Source of the DNA: Blattamonas nauphoetae
Taxonomy: Eukaryota; Preaxostyla; Oxymonadida
Length of the DNA: 64,000 bases
Direction of reading: 5' to 3'
NCBI GenBank assembly: GCA_033064195.1
Contig: JARBJD010000295.1
Span: forward strand, 1 to 64,000
Shown here: positions 1-9,780 of the stretch, in pieces
Layout of the letters: each line of letters opens with the position of its first letter
How positions within the stretch are numbered: position 1 is the first letter of the stretch
Program-made: the position numbers and the translations under genes
The notes under the pieces: model-generated
Seen by the model: the letters and a program-made list of their open reading frames with translations, nothing else
Told to the model about the DNA's origin: nothing
The model's database searches: none

Positions 1-240
1 CAGACAAGAGAAAGAATCGTGAGCGAGAAGGAATACAAATGGATTTGAGATAGCGAAAATACAACAACAGAAACTCAGTCTCAGTGGAATTCATCTGAAG
101 GCAATCGTACTTGAAAATGAATCGTGTCCTCCATTCATTCATGGACTGAAAGCAACTGATTATATTATAGAATAAACACAAACTTTATTTTTGTATAAAT
201 GAACACGACAGATTAATGCTTTAGTGAATAGACTTCTTCG

Positions 241-963
241 GTGCACACAGCATTCCAAAACGAAATTGTCGAAAAGAAATGGACTTTAACTAACGTTTTA
301 CCTGTCTATCATGGCGCTGATTCTAATGGACCATTTGATGGAAATGATGAAACATACTTCGAGGATTGGTTCAATGGAGGTTTATCTCCTGAATTATCAC
401 TACCTGATGGAAGAAGAGTAGTTCAACAATTTGTTAGCAACTTCCTAGGAGTTCGTATTCGGGATAGCACTGCTAAACTTGCATTCGAAGCATATCAATT
501 TTATCATCACGAGGTGACTCAGAGAGTGAATTTTTCACCACGGATTCGAAGGCCTGCAGAGGCAAGACCAATACCAATTCCAGTGCAAAGACCAATAGCA
601 ATAGAATCACCTGAATCTCCAATCAAAATTGGACAGATGAGAAACTTGAAATCAATGGGGTTTGAATATGAATATCCAATGAAGGAGAGGAGATTTGAAG
701 AGGAGGAGGATGATGTCATTATTCCCAATCCACCAATGTCAATCAGAACAACTGCGTCCAAACACCCTGTGAGAGAGATCAGACACTACGAACCGACGAC
801 ACAGCAAGTACTCAATAAGTTGGGACGAATGAAAGGATTGTTTGATCATCAACAGAGAAATGACTCAGAAGATGAACAGATCAAAGCTGAGAACTCAATC
901 ATGAATAATCAAAAGCAGATGGAACACTTTATTACCTCACACATTCTGATGCAAATAAAATGA
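241..963 (+). CDS. unknown element protein, 240 residues
   Basis: I do not recognise this protein. It is the first gene of the virus-like element and overlaps the integrase by four bases (ATGA), which argues the two are neighbours in one expression unit. The first 100 residues look globular (aromatic and acidic, with Y-H-G-A-D and D-W-F-N-G stretches). The second half is proline- and arginine-rich and then acidic, suggesting a disordered linker. The T-rich pre-gene motif of this element lies at about 183-198, just upstream, so the true start is uncertain. It could be a DNA-binding or structural accessory protein; no family is claimed. Confidence 0.5.
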   Translation: MHTAFQNEIVEKKWTLTNVLPVYHGADSNGPFDGNDETYFEDWFNGGLSPELSLPDGRRVVQQFVSNFLGVRIRDSTAKLAFEAYQFYHHEVTQRVNFSPRIRRPAEARPIPIPVQRPIAIESPESPIKIGQMRNLKSMGFEYEYPMKERRFEEEEDDVIIPNPPMSIRTTASKHPVREIRHYEPTTQQVLNKLGRMKGLFDHQQRNDSEDEQIKAENSIMNNQKQMEHFITSHILMQIK

Positions 964-2117
964 ACAGAGACACTTTTGTTCGAGCCTCAATAAACAGAAA
1001 GATTGCGAACGAAGATCTTGACTTCATTCTGACTCACACAAAACAAATACCATTCGGAGGAAGATCATTTCAGGATTGGTATGAGGAATATGATCATAGA
1101 TGGAGTGCTGCACATCCGAGGAAAATCCAGAGAGAAAAAGGAGGTGACAGAATGAGAATTGATCCACCAATGATTCCTAAAACAACAGAGAAAATTGTGT
1201 ATCCATTTCGATCAAAAATGCAATTCATGTCGAAAGCAATTACAGGTGATCCACAGAAGACTTCAGATAGAAAGGTTCCACAGAATTGTGATCGACCATA
1301 CTTCTCTCCCAAGTTCGGATCATGGGAAATTGATCTCGTTTTCATTCAATCACCAACGTCGAAAACAGTGTTGCAGATATACCTCTTCGCAATTAACATC
1401 AACACCAAATACCTGGTTGTCATTCCTGTTCTGGATAAATCATGGAGCAAAGTCAAGACTGCAATCAATGATCTGATTAATCATCGTGGAGTTCATGTCA
1501 ACAACATTCGTGGTGATGGTGAAGCAGCATGGACAAGTGGAGAAGCATCAGAGTTTTTCAAGGATCAGAATGTCAGCACATATTTCACAAGTTCGCCATT
1601 CACAAATCACAATAGAATTGTCGATCGAGTGATCAGAACAATCAGAGATGGATTCCAAGACAATGCAACACAGATGGCCAAATCATTCATTGATGAATCA
1701 GATGGTTGAATACTACAACATGACTCCGCATCGAGCGTACTGGAATAAATTCACTCCACAGCAGGCACAAAACAATAGAGAGATCGAAGCACTGTATATA
1801 TCCAGTTGTGAAGAACAATTAAAGAACATCCAAAAGCAACAGATTACACAGATGCTATGGAAGTACAAGCCAGGAAACATTCTACTAATTCACCTTGATT
1901 TAGACAAGACTGTTGCCAAGTTTCAGAAGAAGCGAAGACAGTTTCAATTCGTGGGAAATTCATCGAATACAAACACGGTAATGTCGTAGCTACTCTACTG
2001 AATGGTCTCACTTGTCTGTCAAAAGTTGTCTACGTTCCGATCCAACACACGAAGTTTCATGCTGAGTCAATTGACGACTTAACTCCACAATTCATTGCTG
2101 AATTTAATTTAATCTAA
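960..2117 (+). pseudogene. retroviral-type integrase of the Polinton-like element (broken)
   Basis: The central part reads like an rve integrase core: W-E-I-D-L-V-F for the first catalytic strand, an alternating hydrophobic strand ending in T-K-Y-L-V-V-I-P, then R-G-D-G-E-A-A-W carrying the second acidic residue, and S-P-F-T-N-H-N-R leading to the third-helix region. After the core come Y-Y-N-M-T-P-H-R-A-Y and P-Q-Q-A, as in the C-terminal arm of Polinton and Ty3-like integrases, and a basic chromo-like tail. In Polintons this enzyme inserts the element's DNA into the host genome. The gene follows the 240-residue unknown with a four-base overlap. It looks broken and is treated as a fossil. 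Confidence 0.75.
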
Positions 2118-2154
2118 TCTCAAAAATGTTTCAGATATTTTTTATTTCATTTAA

Positions 2155-2497
2155 ATGTCATCACTGAAAATATTAGAACCGTTTGATCCTGGAGCAGAAA
2201 GAGTTCACAAACATCCACGACTTTCAGAGATACTTGGAGAAGAATAGAAAAGAACTGAATGAGTACACAACTCAGAAACTGAATAGGATGATTCAAATCG
2301 ATGGATACAGAATCACAAAAATAAGAGGTGAAATTGCACTGAGGAAACGATATGTTGATGCTTCCACTCCTCCTAATTCACTATCGATTGATCAAAGATT
2401 ATCAGACATTGAAGAATCAATTCGAACACTGACAGATACTCTCAGCATGAGGCTTCAAGTCTTGACGAGACCATCAACAACCTTATTCAAGACTTAA
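2155..2497 (+). pseudogene. small element gene of unknown function (probably broken)
   Basis: A short gene that follows the element's T-rich pre-gene motif at about 2134-2154. The readable part is about 100 residues, highly charged (K, R, E, N), and ends in a helical stretch with heptad-like leucines, so a coiled-coil tail is likely. It is convergent with the ATPase gene and overlaps its end by four bases. No family is recognised. Position between integrase and ATPase suggests a virion or assembly accessory role, which is inference only. Confidence 0.35.
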
Positions 2498-3339
2498 CGG
2501 ACAGTCCGGTTTAACCCTTCTTTGTTGATCTCATTCAGTGCTACTCCATCAGTATTGTATCGAAGAATGATTGCTTCACATTTCTGTTTTCGTTGATAGA
2601 TATTCCAAAAATGTCGAATATCAATTGGTGAGTTCAACTGAGGATAGACTCGACTGATTCGTTCTTTGTTGAATCCTCCAAAGATCCACATTGAATCAAT
2701 GTTTGACTTCATGTCTGCTGACAAACTGAAGAGCTCATGCATCGTCAGAAAGAATGTGAACTTCGGTTGTCGATTCTCCAGTAGTAAGTCCATCATTGTC
2801 ATTCTATTTTTGGATGTTCTACGTTCACCTAGGATCCTACGACAGTCATCAAGAAGGATAATCGTTTGGAGATTCTTCACTGAGAAGTCATCAATGTAAA
2901 GTGAGTCAAAGAGATTCTCTCTGCATTCATCTGTGATTCTGTTTTGCCACTGATTGTCAATAATTTCTTCATATGCAGCTTTCGATTCGGAGAGTTCCAA
3001 CAGAAATGGAAGCGCATCATCGTATTTGACTTTCACATAAGGAACATTCAGTATTGGTTTGAATTTGTCGAATGTAGGATCTATGTTCTTATCAGTGACG
3101 AAGACAAACAGATGGAATAGTTCATTCCTAACTTGAACATTCTGTAGCTTGGCAACTTCTCGAAGTGCATTAAATGTTTTCCCACTTCCTCGATTTCCAA
3201 CAAGGACATTGACACTATTGCGATTGAAATTCAAGTCTGGATGAATCTGTGATTGCACTTCATGAGAAACATTCCTATTAGAAGCTTCACTCAATTTTGC
3301 ATTCACGTATGCTGTTAATGATTGATTCGATTTGTTCAT
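2494..3339 (-). CDS. FtsK/HerA (A32-like) genome-packaging ATPase
   Basis: A 281-residue P-loop ATPase. Residues about 45-55 show a Walker A motif, G-N-R-G-S-G-K-T. Residues about 161-167 show Walker B, I-I-L-L-D-D, followed by a conserved Asn/Arg-rich region (E-N-R-Q-P-K, T-M-H) like the sensor/Q motif of packaging ATPases. The length (about 250-300 residues) is typical of Polinton and virophage ATPases, which pump DNA into capsids. The gene lies on the minus strand, opposite most of the element, and is head-to-head with the next gene across about 50 bases. The frame is open from an ATG. Family assignment is strong; no claim is made about activity. Confidence 0.85.
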   Translation of the reverse strand: MNKSNQSLTAYVNAKLSEASNRNVSHEVQSQIHPDLNFNRNSVNVLVGNRGSGKTFNALREVAKLQNVQVRNELFHLFVFVTDKNIDPTFDKFKPILNVPYVKVKYDDALPFLLELSESKAAYEEIIDNQWQNRITDECRENLFDSLYIDDFSVKNLQTIILLDDCRRILGERRTSKNRMTMMDLLLENRQPKFTFFLTMHELFSLSADMKSNIDSMWIFGGFNKERISRVYPQLNSPIDIRHFWNIYQRKQKCEAIILRYNTDGVALNEINKEGLNRTVR

Positions 3340-3392
3340 TTGTGATTTAACTCTAATTAAAATATAGTTTTGGTTTTTTTATTTTGTATGAA
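3340..3392. promoter_or_regulatory. divergent promoter gap between ATPase and the 315-residue unknown
   Basis: Only 53 bases separate two opposed start codons. On the plus side the T-rich element motif TTTTTTTATTTT sits just before the ATG at 3393; on the minus side a TATTTTAATT stretch precedes the ATPase ATG. One short AT-rich gap must therefore serve both genes. Confidence 0.45.
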
Positions 3393-4337
3393 ATGTCAAT
3401 GATACCACAGATTGTGTACAACCAACCAACAAGAAAAACAAGAGAGAAGAAACCAAAAATGAGATACGCAGCAGAAACTCAAGCAGCGATGAAAAGAATC
3501 TATGCTGACGATGATATTCAAACCAGATGGAACGATGCCCTCAGTAGTTATCCATCAGCGCTTGAGTACATCAAGAGAACTGGACAGAATTGGACTGTTC
3601 TAATGGAACAACATGGAAAAATCCCAGATGTGATGGTCTACGATAATGAGACGAAAGATTTGATTGCAGTCAATGGAGCCATGCTCGCACCATACAACAG
3701 TAGACCGGTCAAAGAGACATACTACGCAATGAATCCAACACCAGACAAGCGAAAACAGACATCATATACAGCATTTAATCGCCAATTCGGAAGGAGAATC
3801 AAAGCTTCACACTCTAATTTCCTCAAGAATGGAACATACGATTTACCATCCAGTTTTCGAGACATCAGCTATGGAGACATGCAAGCACAAAGATCACAAC
3901 AACCTTATGCAATAATGAAGAAAGCTGTTGGTGACTTCATGACAAATGAATTGGGAATAACTCGTGCCAGTCGAGATAATCCAGCAGATACTGGGAAAAG
4001 AGTAATAGACAATATGGTGTTCAATTCAATTCAATCGAAAGTAGCATCACAAATGTGGGACAGATGGCTTGAAGAACATCTTTCAGGATTCGACAGTACC
4101 AACGAAGGACATCAGAGAATGAAGAAAAGAAAGGATTTCAAGGAGCAGGTGTATCCACAGTTTCTAGAATTCATCACAAATCAAGAAAATTTGCAAACAT
4201 TCCTTGGTAGACATAATGCTACCATAGCATCAGAGATTAGTACTCTGACACGCAAAGCATATGCAACAAGAACAGATGAAGATATCGGTCAATACCAATC
4301 TTCGAATATGCCAGCTTACTCTCAATATGTTCAGTAA
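3393..4337 (+). CDS. unknown virion-type protein of the element
   Basis: About 314 residues. ATG at 3393 was chosen because it directly follows the element's T-rich motif. The N terminus is basic (R-K-T-R-E-K-K-P-K), which would suit DNA or scaffold contact. The middle is Gln-, Arg- and Tyr-rich, with a Y-A-I-M-K-K-A-V-G-D-F helix, and the C terminus is helical with several acidic/basic pairs. No catalytic motif is seen. It lies between the packaging ATPase and the small virion-type genes, so a structural or assembly role is plausible. I found no protease Cys/His signature in it. Function unknown. Confidence 0.55.
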   Translation: MSMIPQIVYNQPTRKTREKKPKMRYAAETQAAMKRIYADDDIQTRWNDALSSYPSALEYIKRTGQNWTVLMEQHGKIPDVMVYDNETKDLIAVNGAMLAPYNSRPVKETYYAMNPTPDKRKQTSYTAFNRQFGRRIKASHSNFLKNGTYDLPSSFRDISYGDMQAQRSQQPYAIMKKAVGDFMTNELGITRASRDNPADTGKRVIDNMVFNSIQSKVASQMWDRWLEEHLSGFDSTNEGHQRMKKRKDFKEQVYPQFLEFITNQENLQTFLGRHNATIASEISTLTRKAYATRTDEDIGQYQSSNMPAYSQYVQ

Positions 4338-4367
4338 CAGAAAGAAATGTCTGATTAAAAACATTAA

Positions 4368-4396
4368 TATATATTTTTTATTTTTTATAGAAAGTG
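4368..4396 (+). promoter_or_regulatory. T-rich pre-gene motif
   Basis: TATATTTTTTATTTTTTATAG directly before the ATG at 4397; same pattern as before the other element genes. Confidence 0.45.
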
Positions 4397-4981
4397 ATGC
4401 AACCAATTCTCAGTTGTCAATTTACGAAACACACAAGTTCTTCTTCAGTCCCAACATCAATCACCAACAATGTCATCATCGACAATAAAGGTTCGAATTC
4501 TGGAAGATCTAAGCTCGAAGATCGTAATGAACAAAGCGCTAATGTCGAACTCGATAATGTTCCAGGTGTTTATGATCCACCACTAGAGACATATCCATCA
4601 GCCCCCATTCAAAGTCGTTCTATTCCACTTCGAGAATATATTTCTAATATTTCGGCATTCAAAGATCAGTTATTACTCGTCTACAAGAATGCATTCGCTT
4701 GTGAAAAGAAACTATTGAATAATCTCATTGAACCATCGAAGAAACTGATCACGAACCAAAGTGATTTATGTGCACTGATTGCTACACTCACTGGGATTAA
4801 TGATGTGGTGATCGAACTGGATGATTTGTCTGACAAGTGCCTATGTCTGAATAAACTCCCAGTGTTTAGAACCATTTTCAAGATCCTTGTTGGTGGAAAA
4901 GACATGAGTATTGCCTTCAATGAAGCATACAACACCATTCTCAATTATGGCATTTCTCTGACGAAAGCAATTCCTCGCTAA
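4397..4981 (+). CDS. unknown element protein, about 194 residues
   Basis: Starts at the ATG right after the T-rich motif. The first 75 residues are Ser/Asn/Pro-rich and probably disordered. The rest is mostly alpha-helical, with repeated leucines and lysines (L-L-L-V-Y-K-N-A-F-A, K-K-L-L-N-N-L) and a small Gly-rich turn, L-V-G-G-K-D. It has two or three cysteines near the helical core but no recognisable metal site. It sits among probable virion genes. No family is recognised. Confidence 0.5.
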   Translation: MQPILSCQFTKHTSSSSVPTSITNNVIIDNKGSNSGRSKLEDRNEQSANVELDNVPGVYDPPLETYPSAPIQSRSIPLREYISNISAFKDQLLLVYKNAFACEKKLLNNLIEPSKKLITNQSDLCALIATLTGINDVVIELDDLSDKCLCLNKLPVFRTIFKILVGGKDMSIAFNEAYNTILNYGISLTKAIPR

Positions 4982-4995
4982 AATTATAAATGAAT

Positions 4996-5017
4996 TGTAT
5001 TTTTTATTTTTCTATAA
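4996..5017 (+). promoter_or_regulatory. T-rich pre-gene motif
   Basis: TGTATTTTTTATTTTTCTATAA ends directly at the ATG at 5018. This is one of the best copies of the shared motif; an almost identical copy precedes 7624. Confidence 0.55.
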
Positions 5018-5326
5018 ATGGCACCAGGAAGTTTCAACAAACTCAAAAATATCGGCAAACAATTCTTTCAATTCATCAAACCTCTAGCTCCAACATTCCT
5101 TCAAGTTGGTGGTGGATTGCTCTCACAAACGAACAGTAAATTTGGACAAACAGCAGGAGGAATACTCAACGGATTAGGAGGAATGATGGACGTTTATCAA
5201 CAAAATAAAGCGATCAATCGTCAACAAAAACCGCAGATGATTGAATATGAACCACCTCGAAATGGGAGATACTCCAATGATGATATGCCACTCTCGTCAA
5301 ATTCCAAAATTCAATTCAAAGGATAA
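5018..5326 (+). CDS. small Gly-rich hydrophobic virion-type protein, copy 1
   Basis: A 102-residue protein that starts M-A-P-G. It has an amphipathic lysine-containing helix (residues 5-25), a hydrophobic/Gly-rich stretch with G-G-G-L-L and G-G-I-L-N-G-L-G-G, and a polar tail. The next gene begins with the same M-A-P-G and a similar helix followed by a hydrophobic Gly/Pro run, so the two look like related small membrane-active proteins. In adeno-like and Polinton-like viruses such proteins (pVI or pX type) act inside the capsid or disrupt membranes; that parallel is inference. It starts immediately after a strong T-rich motif. Confidence 0.55.
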   Translation: MAPGSFNKLKNIGKQFFQFIKPLAPTFLQVGGGLLSQTNSKFGQTAGGILNGLGGMMDVYQQNKAINRQQKPQMIEYEPPRNGRYSNDDMPLSSNSKIQFKG

Positions 5327-5345
5327 ACATTCACTCGTATTCGAA

Positions 5346-5363
5346 TATTTTATTTTTATTAAA
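5346..5363 (+). promoter_or_regulatory. T-rich pre-gene motif
   Basis: ATATTTTATTTTTATTAAA ends at the ATG at 5364. Confidence 0.5.
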
Positions 5364-5669
5364 ATGGCACCAGGTTGGTTATCAAAATTAGCAGCAGTTG
5401 GCAAAAATATACTCAGAGTTGGAGCTCCATTTCTGAATCTCATCCCCTTTGTTGGACCACTGATTTCGAAGGTAGCGCAGACAGGAATTGAAATGATACC
5501 AGATGTGAAATCGGATCAGCAAATCCATGCAGAGAAGATGGCACAATACGAGCAAGCGATCAATGAAGGAAACACTGCAGTAGCGAACAAGCTCAGAGGA
5601 GAAATACTGAGACTGGAAGAGAAGCTGAAGCCGAAGGTTAAGGTGAAGAAACCAAAAAAGAAAAAGTAA
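5364..5669 (+). CDS. small hydrophobic/basic virion-type protein, copy 2
   Basis: The frame is open further upstream, but the ATG at 5364 is chosen because it follows the T-rich motif and begins M-A-P-G like the previous gene. The product is about 101 residues: an N-terminal amphipathic/hydrophobic segment (L-N-L-I-P-F-V-G-P-L-I), a charged central helix, and a Lys-rich tail ending K-K-P-K-K-K-K. This layout, membrane-active helix plus basic tail, resembles small core or lytic proteins of adeno-like virions. Homology with its neighbour is suggested by start, size and layout only. Confidence 0.55.
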   Translation: MAPGWLSKLAAVGKNILRVGAPFLNLIPFVGPLISKVAQTGIEMIPDVKSDQQIHAEKMAQYEQAINEGNTAVANKLRGEILRLEEKLKPKVKVKKPKKKK

Positions 5670-5689
5670 CTAGAGTTAAAGCATAAATG

Positions 5690-5710
5690 TAATTTTTTAT
5701 TTTTGTTAAA
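5690..5710 (+). promoter_or_regulatory. T-rich pre-gene motif
   Basis: TAATTTTTTATTTTTGTTAAA ends at the ATG at 5711. Confidence 0.5.
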
Positions 5711-7571
5711 ATGAACTCGCATATAACACATCTGACAAACAAAAGAACTGGAGCATCATCATTGACTGGAAATACCACTGGAAGGATAGAATACACGAGA
5801 GATGACATGGGTCAAATTCAACAACAACTCAGGTCCGAACATTTCATTAATTACCTAATGAATGATGGGGCACACAGTACTTCGATTCAAGAATTGAAAC
5901 CATCAGAGAATGCACGCTTCTACACGGGACAAGAGATAATCATTCCACTGACTGGTAATCAGGACATTTGTCAAATTGATGATTCATTCATAACGTTCAC
6001 CATGACTGCGACTCTGAAAGTTAATAATTGGCAAACAACTGCTGGAAAAATTGGTTCGTACATGAATGAGAGAATCTTCATCTTCGTTGGACTCAAGCAT
6101 TCAGCATCAATCTTTCGTGACCTTACTGTTCTTCACAACAATCAGAGAATCATCAGCACAACAAACAATGATGTCTCAATGGAATCACACATCTACAATA
6201 TGATAAAACCGAAGAGTCAATTGGAGAATCGAAAACATTGTCACACACCTTGGAAAAACGCATGGGAGCATGATGAATCTGTAGCTGGTGTCTATATTCC
6301 ACTTTCTGATTTTTACAACAACATCTGGAACAGGGGTGTTTCAAGACACAATTGATGTGCCAATTCGCGTGTCAATCAATCTTGAAGATCTTCTCATTTT
6401 CTCTGGAATGACTGACTATCCAAAATGTCTCTTTGGTGATTTGAAATTGAGTGTGCACATGAATGAGGATGCGTTTGTTTGTTGTTCTGTGAATCCTGAA
6501 CTTACTTTGAAAGATACACTATCATCACTCGTAACTGGAACAGCAGCAGCACCAACGATTAAAGCAGCAATTCTCAATTGTATTCAACATCGTCCCTATT
6601 TCTTGAATAACCTTGTCACCTCATGCACAAAGAATTTCGTTCAAATTGGCCAATCATTTCTTCAACCAACCGTTACTAAAGACATTGTTTGTTCAACAGC
6701 CAATGCCGTGACAACAGAACCAGAATTCGTCGATCAGTACATCTCATTAAACGTCACAAACTATCGGATTGATGATGTGTATTGCATGAGTGCTGGATAC
6801 AAAATGAAAGATGGTGCGATAAAGAATCTGAAGCAGATGTACACAAATCGTCCTGGAACAATTCCGGCAGAAAAGATCTCATTCTATCCATTTCAGAAGA
6901 CACCAACGGCAACAGGAATTGATTGTACTCAGCAAATGGTAGTGGTGAATGCCAAGGATATCATGCTTCTCTTCCGTCACTACGACAATGAAGTCACTTG
7001 CTTCCACAATCCAATGCAGAAGAACATCCAAGTGACTTTACAAAACAGGTATTATCCAGAACAACCAACGACAACTATTGGAGCTCGCTTCTATCAGTTC
7101 GCATTATCGACTCTCAATCTCGATTCGTACCTAGCTGTTCCTGATGATTTGGAGCGATCACTGACGGATTCTCTCGTTGAAGAGAAACTCACTGGTGACG
7201 GAACATATCCCAATGAAACAATGACAAGAGTTCGTCCAGTTCATGACAACACTGACTTCCTTCTCTGCTTTCCAACACAACGTAGTGGATGTCCAACGAA
7301 CTGCAATGATTCCATCAGTTCAAAAGGAAACACTGCGGTCACTTTGAGATCGCATCCAATCTATCAGGGTAATCTTGACACATACTACAATGTTTACAAC
7401 CCAAGTCAAAGTGGAGGTGATATGACAACATTTACTCATCCTCCAGCACCGATTCTAGCAACCACTGCAACCACATGGTGGGTACTACGATACAGCAATG
7501 GTGAACCAAAAGTTGAGTACTATCCGAATCACACATTGAAAGCGTTGCATAAAGATTTAGGAATCATGTAG
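5711..7571 (+). pseudogene. capsid-like protein, tandem copy 1 (broken)
   Basis: A region coding for about 600 residues. An early G-Q-E-I-I-I-P-L is followed by a beta-rich region, a central C-L-F-G-D-L-K-L-S-V strand region, and a C-terminal Y-Q-G-N-L-D ... A-P-I-L-A-T-T ... W-W-V-L-R-Y block. Each of these matches a block in the next gene, so the two are paralogues. Size, position after ATPase and small virion genes, and beta-rich character fit the double jelly-roll major capsid protein of Polintons. The fold is not proven from sequence alone; a minor capsid role is the main alternative. The gene looks broken and is treated as a fossil. Confidence 0.6.
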
Positions 7572-7600
7572 AGACAAAACAGTAAAAGAAATTATTGATA

Positions 7601-7623
7601 TTGTATTTTTTATTTTTCTATAA
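7601..7623 (+). promoter_or_regulatory. T-rich pre-gene motif
   Basis: TGTATTTTTTATTTTTCTATAA ends at the ATG at 7624; nearly the same sequence as before 5018. Confidence 0.55.
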
Positions 7624-9317
7624 ATGAGAAGTATCAGATCAAATCAATCCAAACCAACATCGACATTAATTGAGCAAATTGAAGTGCAATCATATCTGCC
7701 AAAACAATGGGATTCAGAACCTCACATCTACTCCATCCAAGAAGTACATCCAACAAATCCTCCCATGCCATGCAGAATCGGAGATGAGATTGAAGTTCCA
7801 TTGTGCTATGATGGTCATGATGTGACTGAATTTTCGAAGAGTCATCTGCGTATCGATCTCACGATTACTGTTCCATATACATATCCATCAGATGCAGATG
7901 CTTCAGAGTCAGCTGGATTGTACGGAATGTTCTACGGTTACAAATCATCATCAGATGCCATTCGAGACATGAGACTGGTTGACAGTAAAGGAAACATTAT
8001 TGACAATACACTCCAGAACAATCATGTTCACGAATCATTTCTGTATCATACTTTCAAGTCGTATGAAGAGAAAAACAATATGAAGCATTGCTATAGTCTT
8101 TTTGAAAATGTTCAGAGAATGGATCCAAGTGTGTGTGGATTCTACTATGTTCCAACACTCAATGGGCAGAAAAAACCATACACTGCAACGATTCCACTGG
8201 TTATTCCGTTTGTGAATCTCCTTCCACTGAGTACGTTTGATCAGTATCCAAATTCGATCTTCGGAAATTTACGTTTGAGATTTCATTTGACCACTGATTC
8301 ACTTGTGTATTGTCCCATTCGAACTTCAACTGTTGTAAGAAAAACACTTGAGATGATGAAAGATCGATATCCAGATAAAGACGAGCCTCGTCTCGCACCA
8401 GAAGGGCAAATGAGTCTCATGTTCGATGGAGAATACTCTAATTTGACACAGGAATTTACACAAATTGGTAATCCAATACTTCAATTCGATGACAATATAA
8501 TGCCTTCTGTGAATTCATTTTACATTTCATATATCAAAACCAAATCCTTCACAGCCACTGTTCTTTCATCTTCGATAGATACAGTGTCTTCGATTTGTTA
8601 CGGATATCAAATCACTGATGCAACGAAGCAGTCACTCTTCAACACATATTCAAAGACTCTGTATGTCCTGAAAGCTGAAAGAATTGACACACAATCGTTC
8701 CAATCACAAGCAACAGCAATGGGAGTGAGATCAAACATCAGTATCAAGCTCAACAATCTCATGAATCTTATGTGCTTATTCCTGAAAGACCAAATGAATG
8801 TACAGTCTTCAGAAATCCTCATTATGTTGGCTTATTCGAAATGCTTGGATCCAACTTTCCCAATTTCCCGATGTCAACACTCTCGCCAGAGTTCTATCAA
8901 ATGATGATGGTGAATGGTGATTTTATCGGTTGTTCCGCGACGGAAGAGTTTGAGAATTCAATCTGTATGTCACGCAATTCTACCTGTTTTGGAAAGGAGT
9001 TCAAGAGAACCAGAGCAGTTACGGATGCTACTTCATTCACATTCATGGTTCCAACAGATCGAAGTGAAATCGCTGGTGGAGAAGAAGGTATTTCAACAGC
9101 AGAATCAGTGAATATCGTCTACAGAGGATCACCAATCAATCAGGGAGAACTCGATCCATATTTCACCTCAACTCCAGAAGGTCCTCCTCCTCCAATTCTA
9201 GCACTACATCAAGCAACATACTGGTTATTCTGGATTGAAAATGGACAACCACGAGTGCGATATGTCATTGATCGTCGACTCCAAGAAGCGTATGAAGAAG
9301 TGAAGAGAGGTTATTGA
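7624..9317 (+). pseudogene. capsid-like protein, tandem copy 2 (broken)
   Basis: Paralogue of the preceding capsid-like gene. Shared blocks in the same order are G-D-E-I-E-V-P-L near the start, an R-D-M-R-L-V-D region, S-I-F-G-N-L-R-L-R-F in the middle (against C-L-F-G-D-L-K-L-S-V), and I-N-Q-G-E-L-D ... P-P-I-L-A-L ... Y-W-L-F-W-I-E-N-G-Q-P-R-V at the end. The region codes for about 560 residues. The two copies have diverged strongly, so the duplication is old compared with the element's own decay and may give two capsid components. It looks broken and is treated as a fossil. Confidence 0.6.
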
Positions 9318-9331
9318 ACAGAACAAATATG

Positions 9332-9357
9332 ATATTTTATTTTTGTAGAAAACAGAA
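9332..9357 (+). promoter_or_regulatory. T-rich pre-gene motif
   Basis: GATATTTTATTTTTGTAGAA lies about 8 bases before the ATG at 9358. Confidence 0.45.
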
Positions 9358-9768
9358 ATGGTGAAGCGCTATTTCTCAATTCAGAATTCTCACACTGCTC
9401 AATTGCCTCCTGATTTTACCAATTCCAGAAACCAAAAATATGTTCACTTTCTCGACTGCAAACTTATTCATGTGAAGGAAGAAATTAATGGTAACTCAAC
9501 TGTCATCTCAAAAGACATTCCTCAGCACATTACAATCCATGGTGATTGGATCCAGACTGATGCATTCAATGACTCATTTGTTGCTTTCTGTAACGAACAG
9601 ATTGCGAAGCGAAAGAAGTGGGAATTAAGCACTCGACAATCAATTGTGAAGATCTGGTTCAAAGACAGTTCTGGTGAATCAATTGAGATGGAAACAACGG
9701 AGACAATCAATGGAAAAATAACCAAAGAGTATTATGAATTTCTGGTTGATCTCATGTTGGAGTATTAA
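9358..9768 (+). CDS. unknown 136-residue element protein
   Basis: A small gene directly after the second capsid-like gene, with the shared T-rich motif before its ATG. Predicted beta-strands alternate with polar loops (I-V-K-I-W-F-K-D and similar), and the C terminus is acidic and aromatic. The size and location fit a single-domain minor virion protein, but there is no recognisable family signature. It is convergent with the fibre-like gene, leaving only 12 bases between the two stop codons. Confidence 0.5.
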   Translation: MVKRYFSIQNSHTAQLPPDFTNSRNQKYVHFLDCKLIHVKEEINGNSTVISKDIPQHITIHGDWIQTDAFNDSFVAFCNEQIAKRKKWELSTRQSIVKIWFKDSSGESIEMETTETINGKITKEYYEFLVDLMLEY

Positions 9769-9780
9769 TGCTTCGCATTT

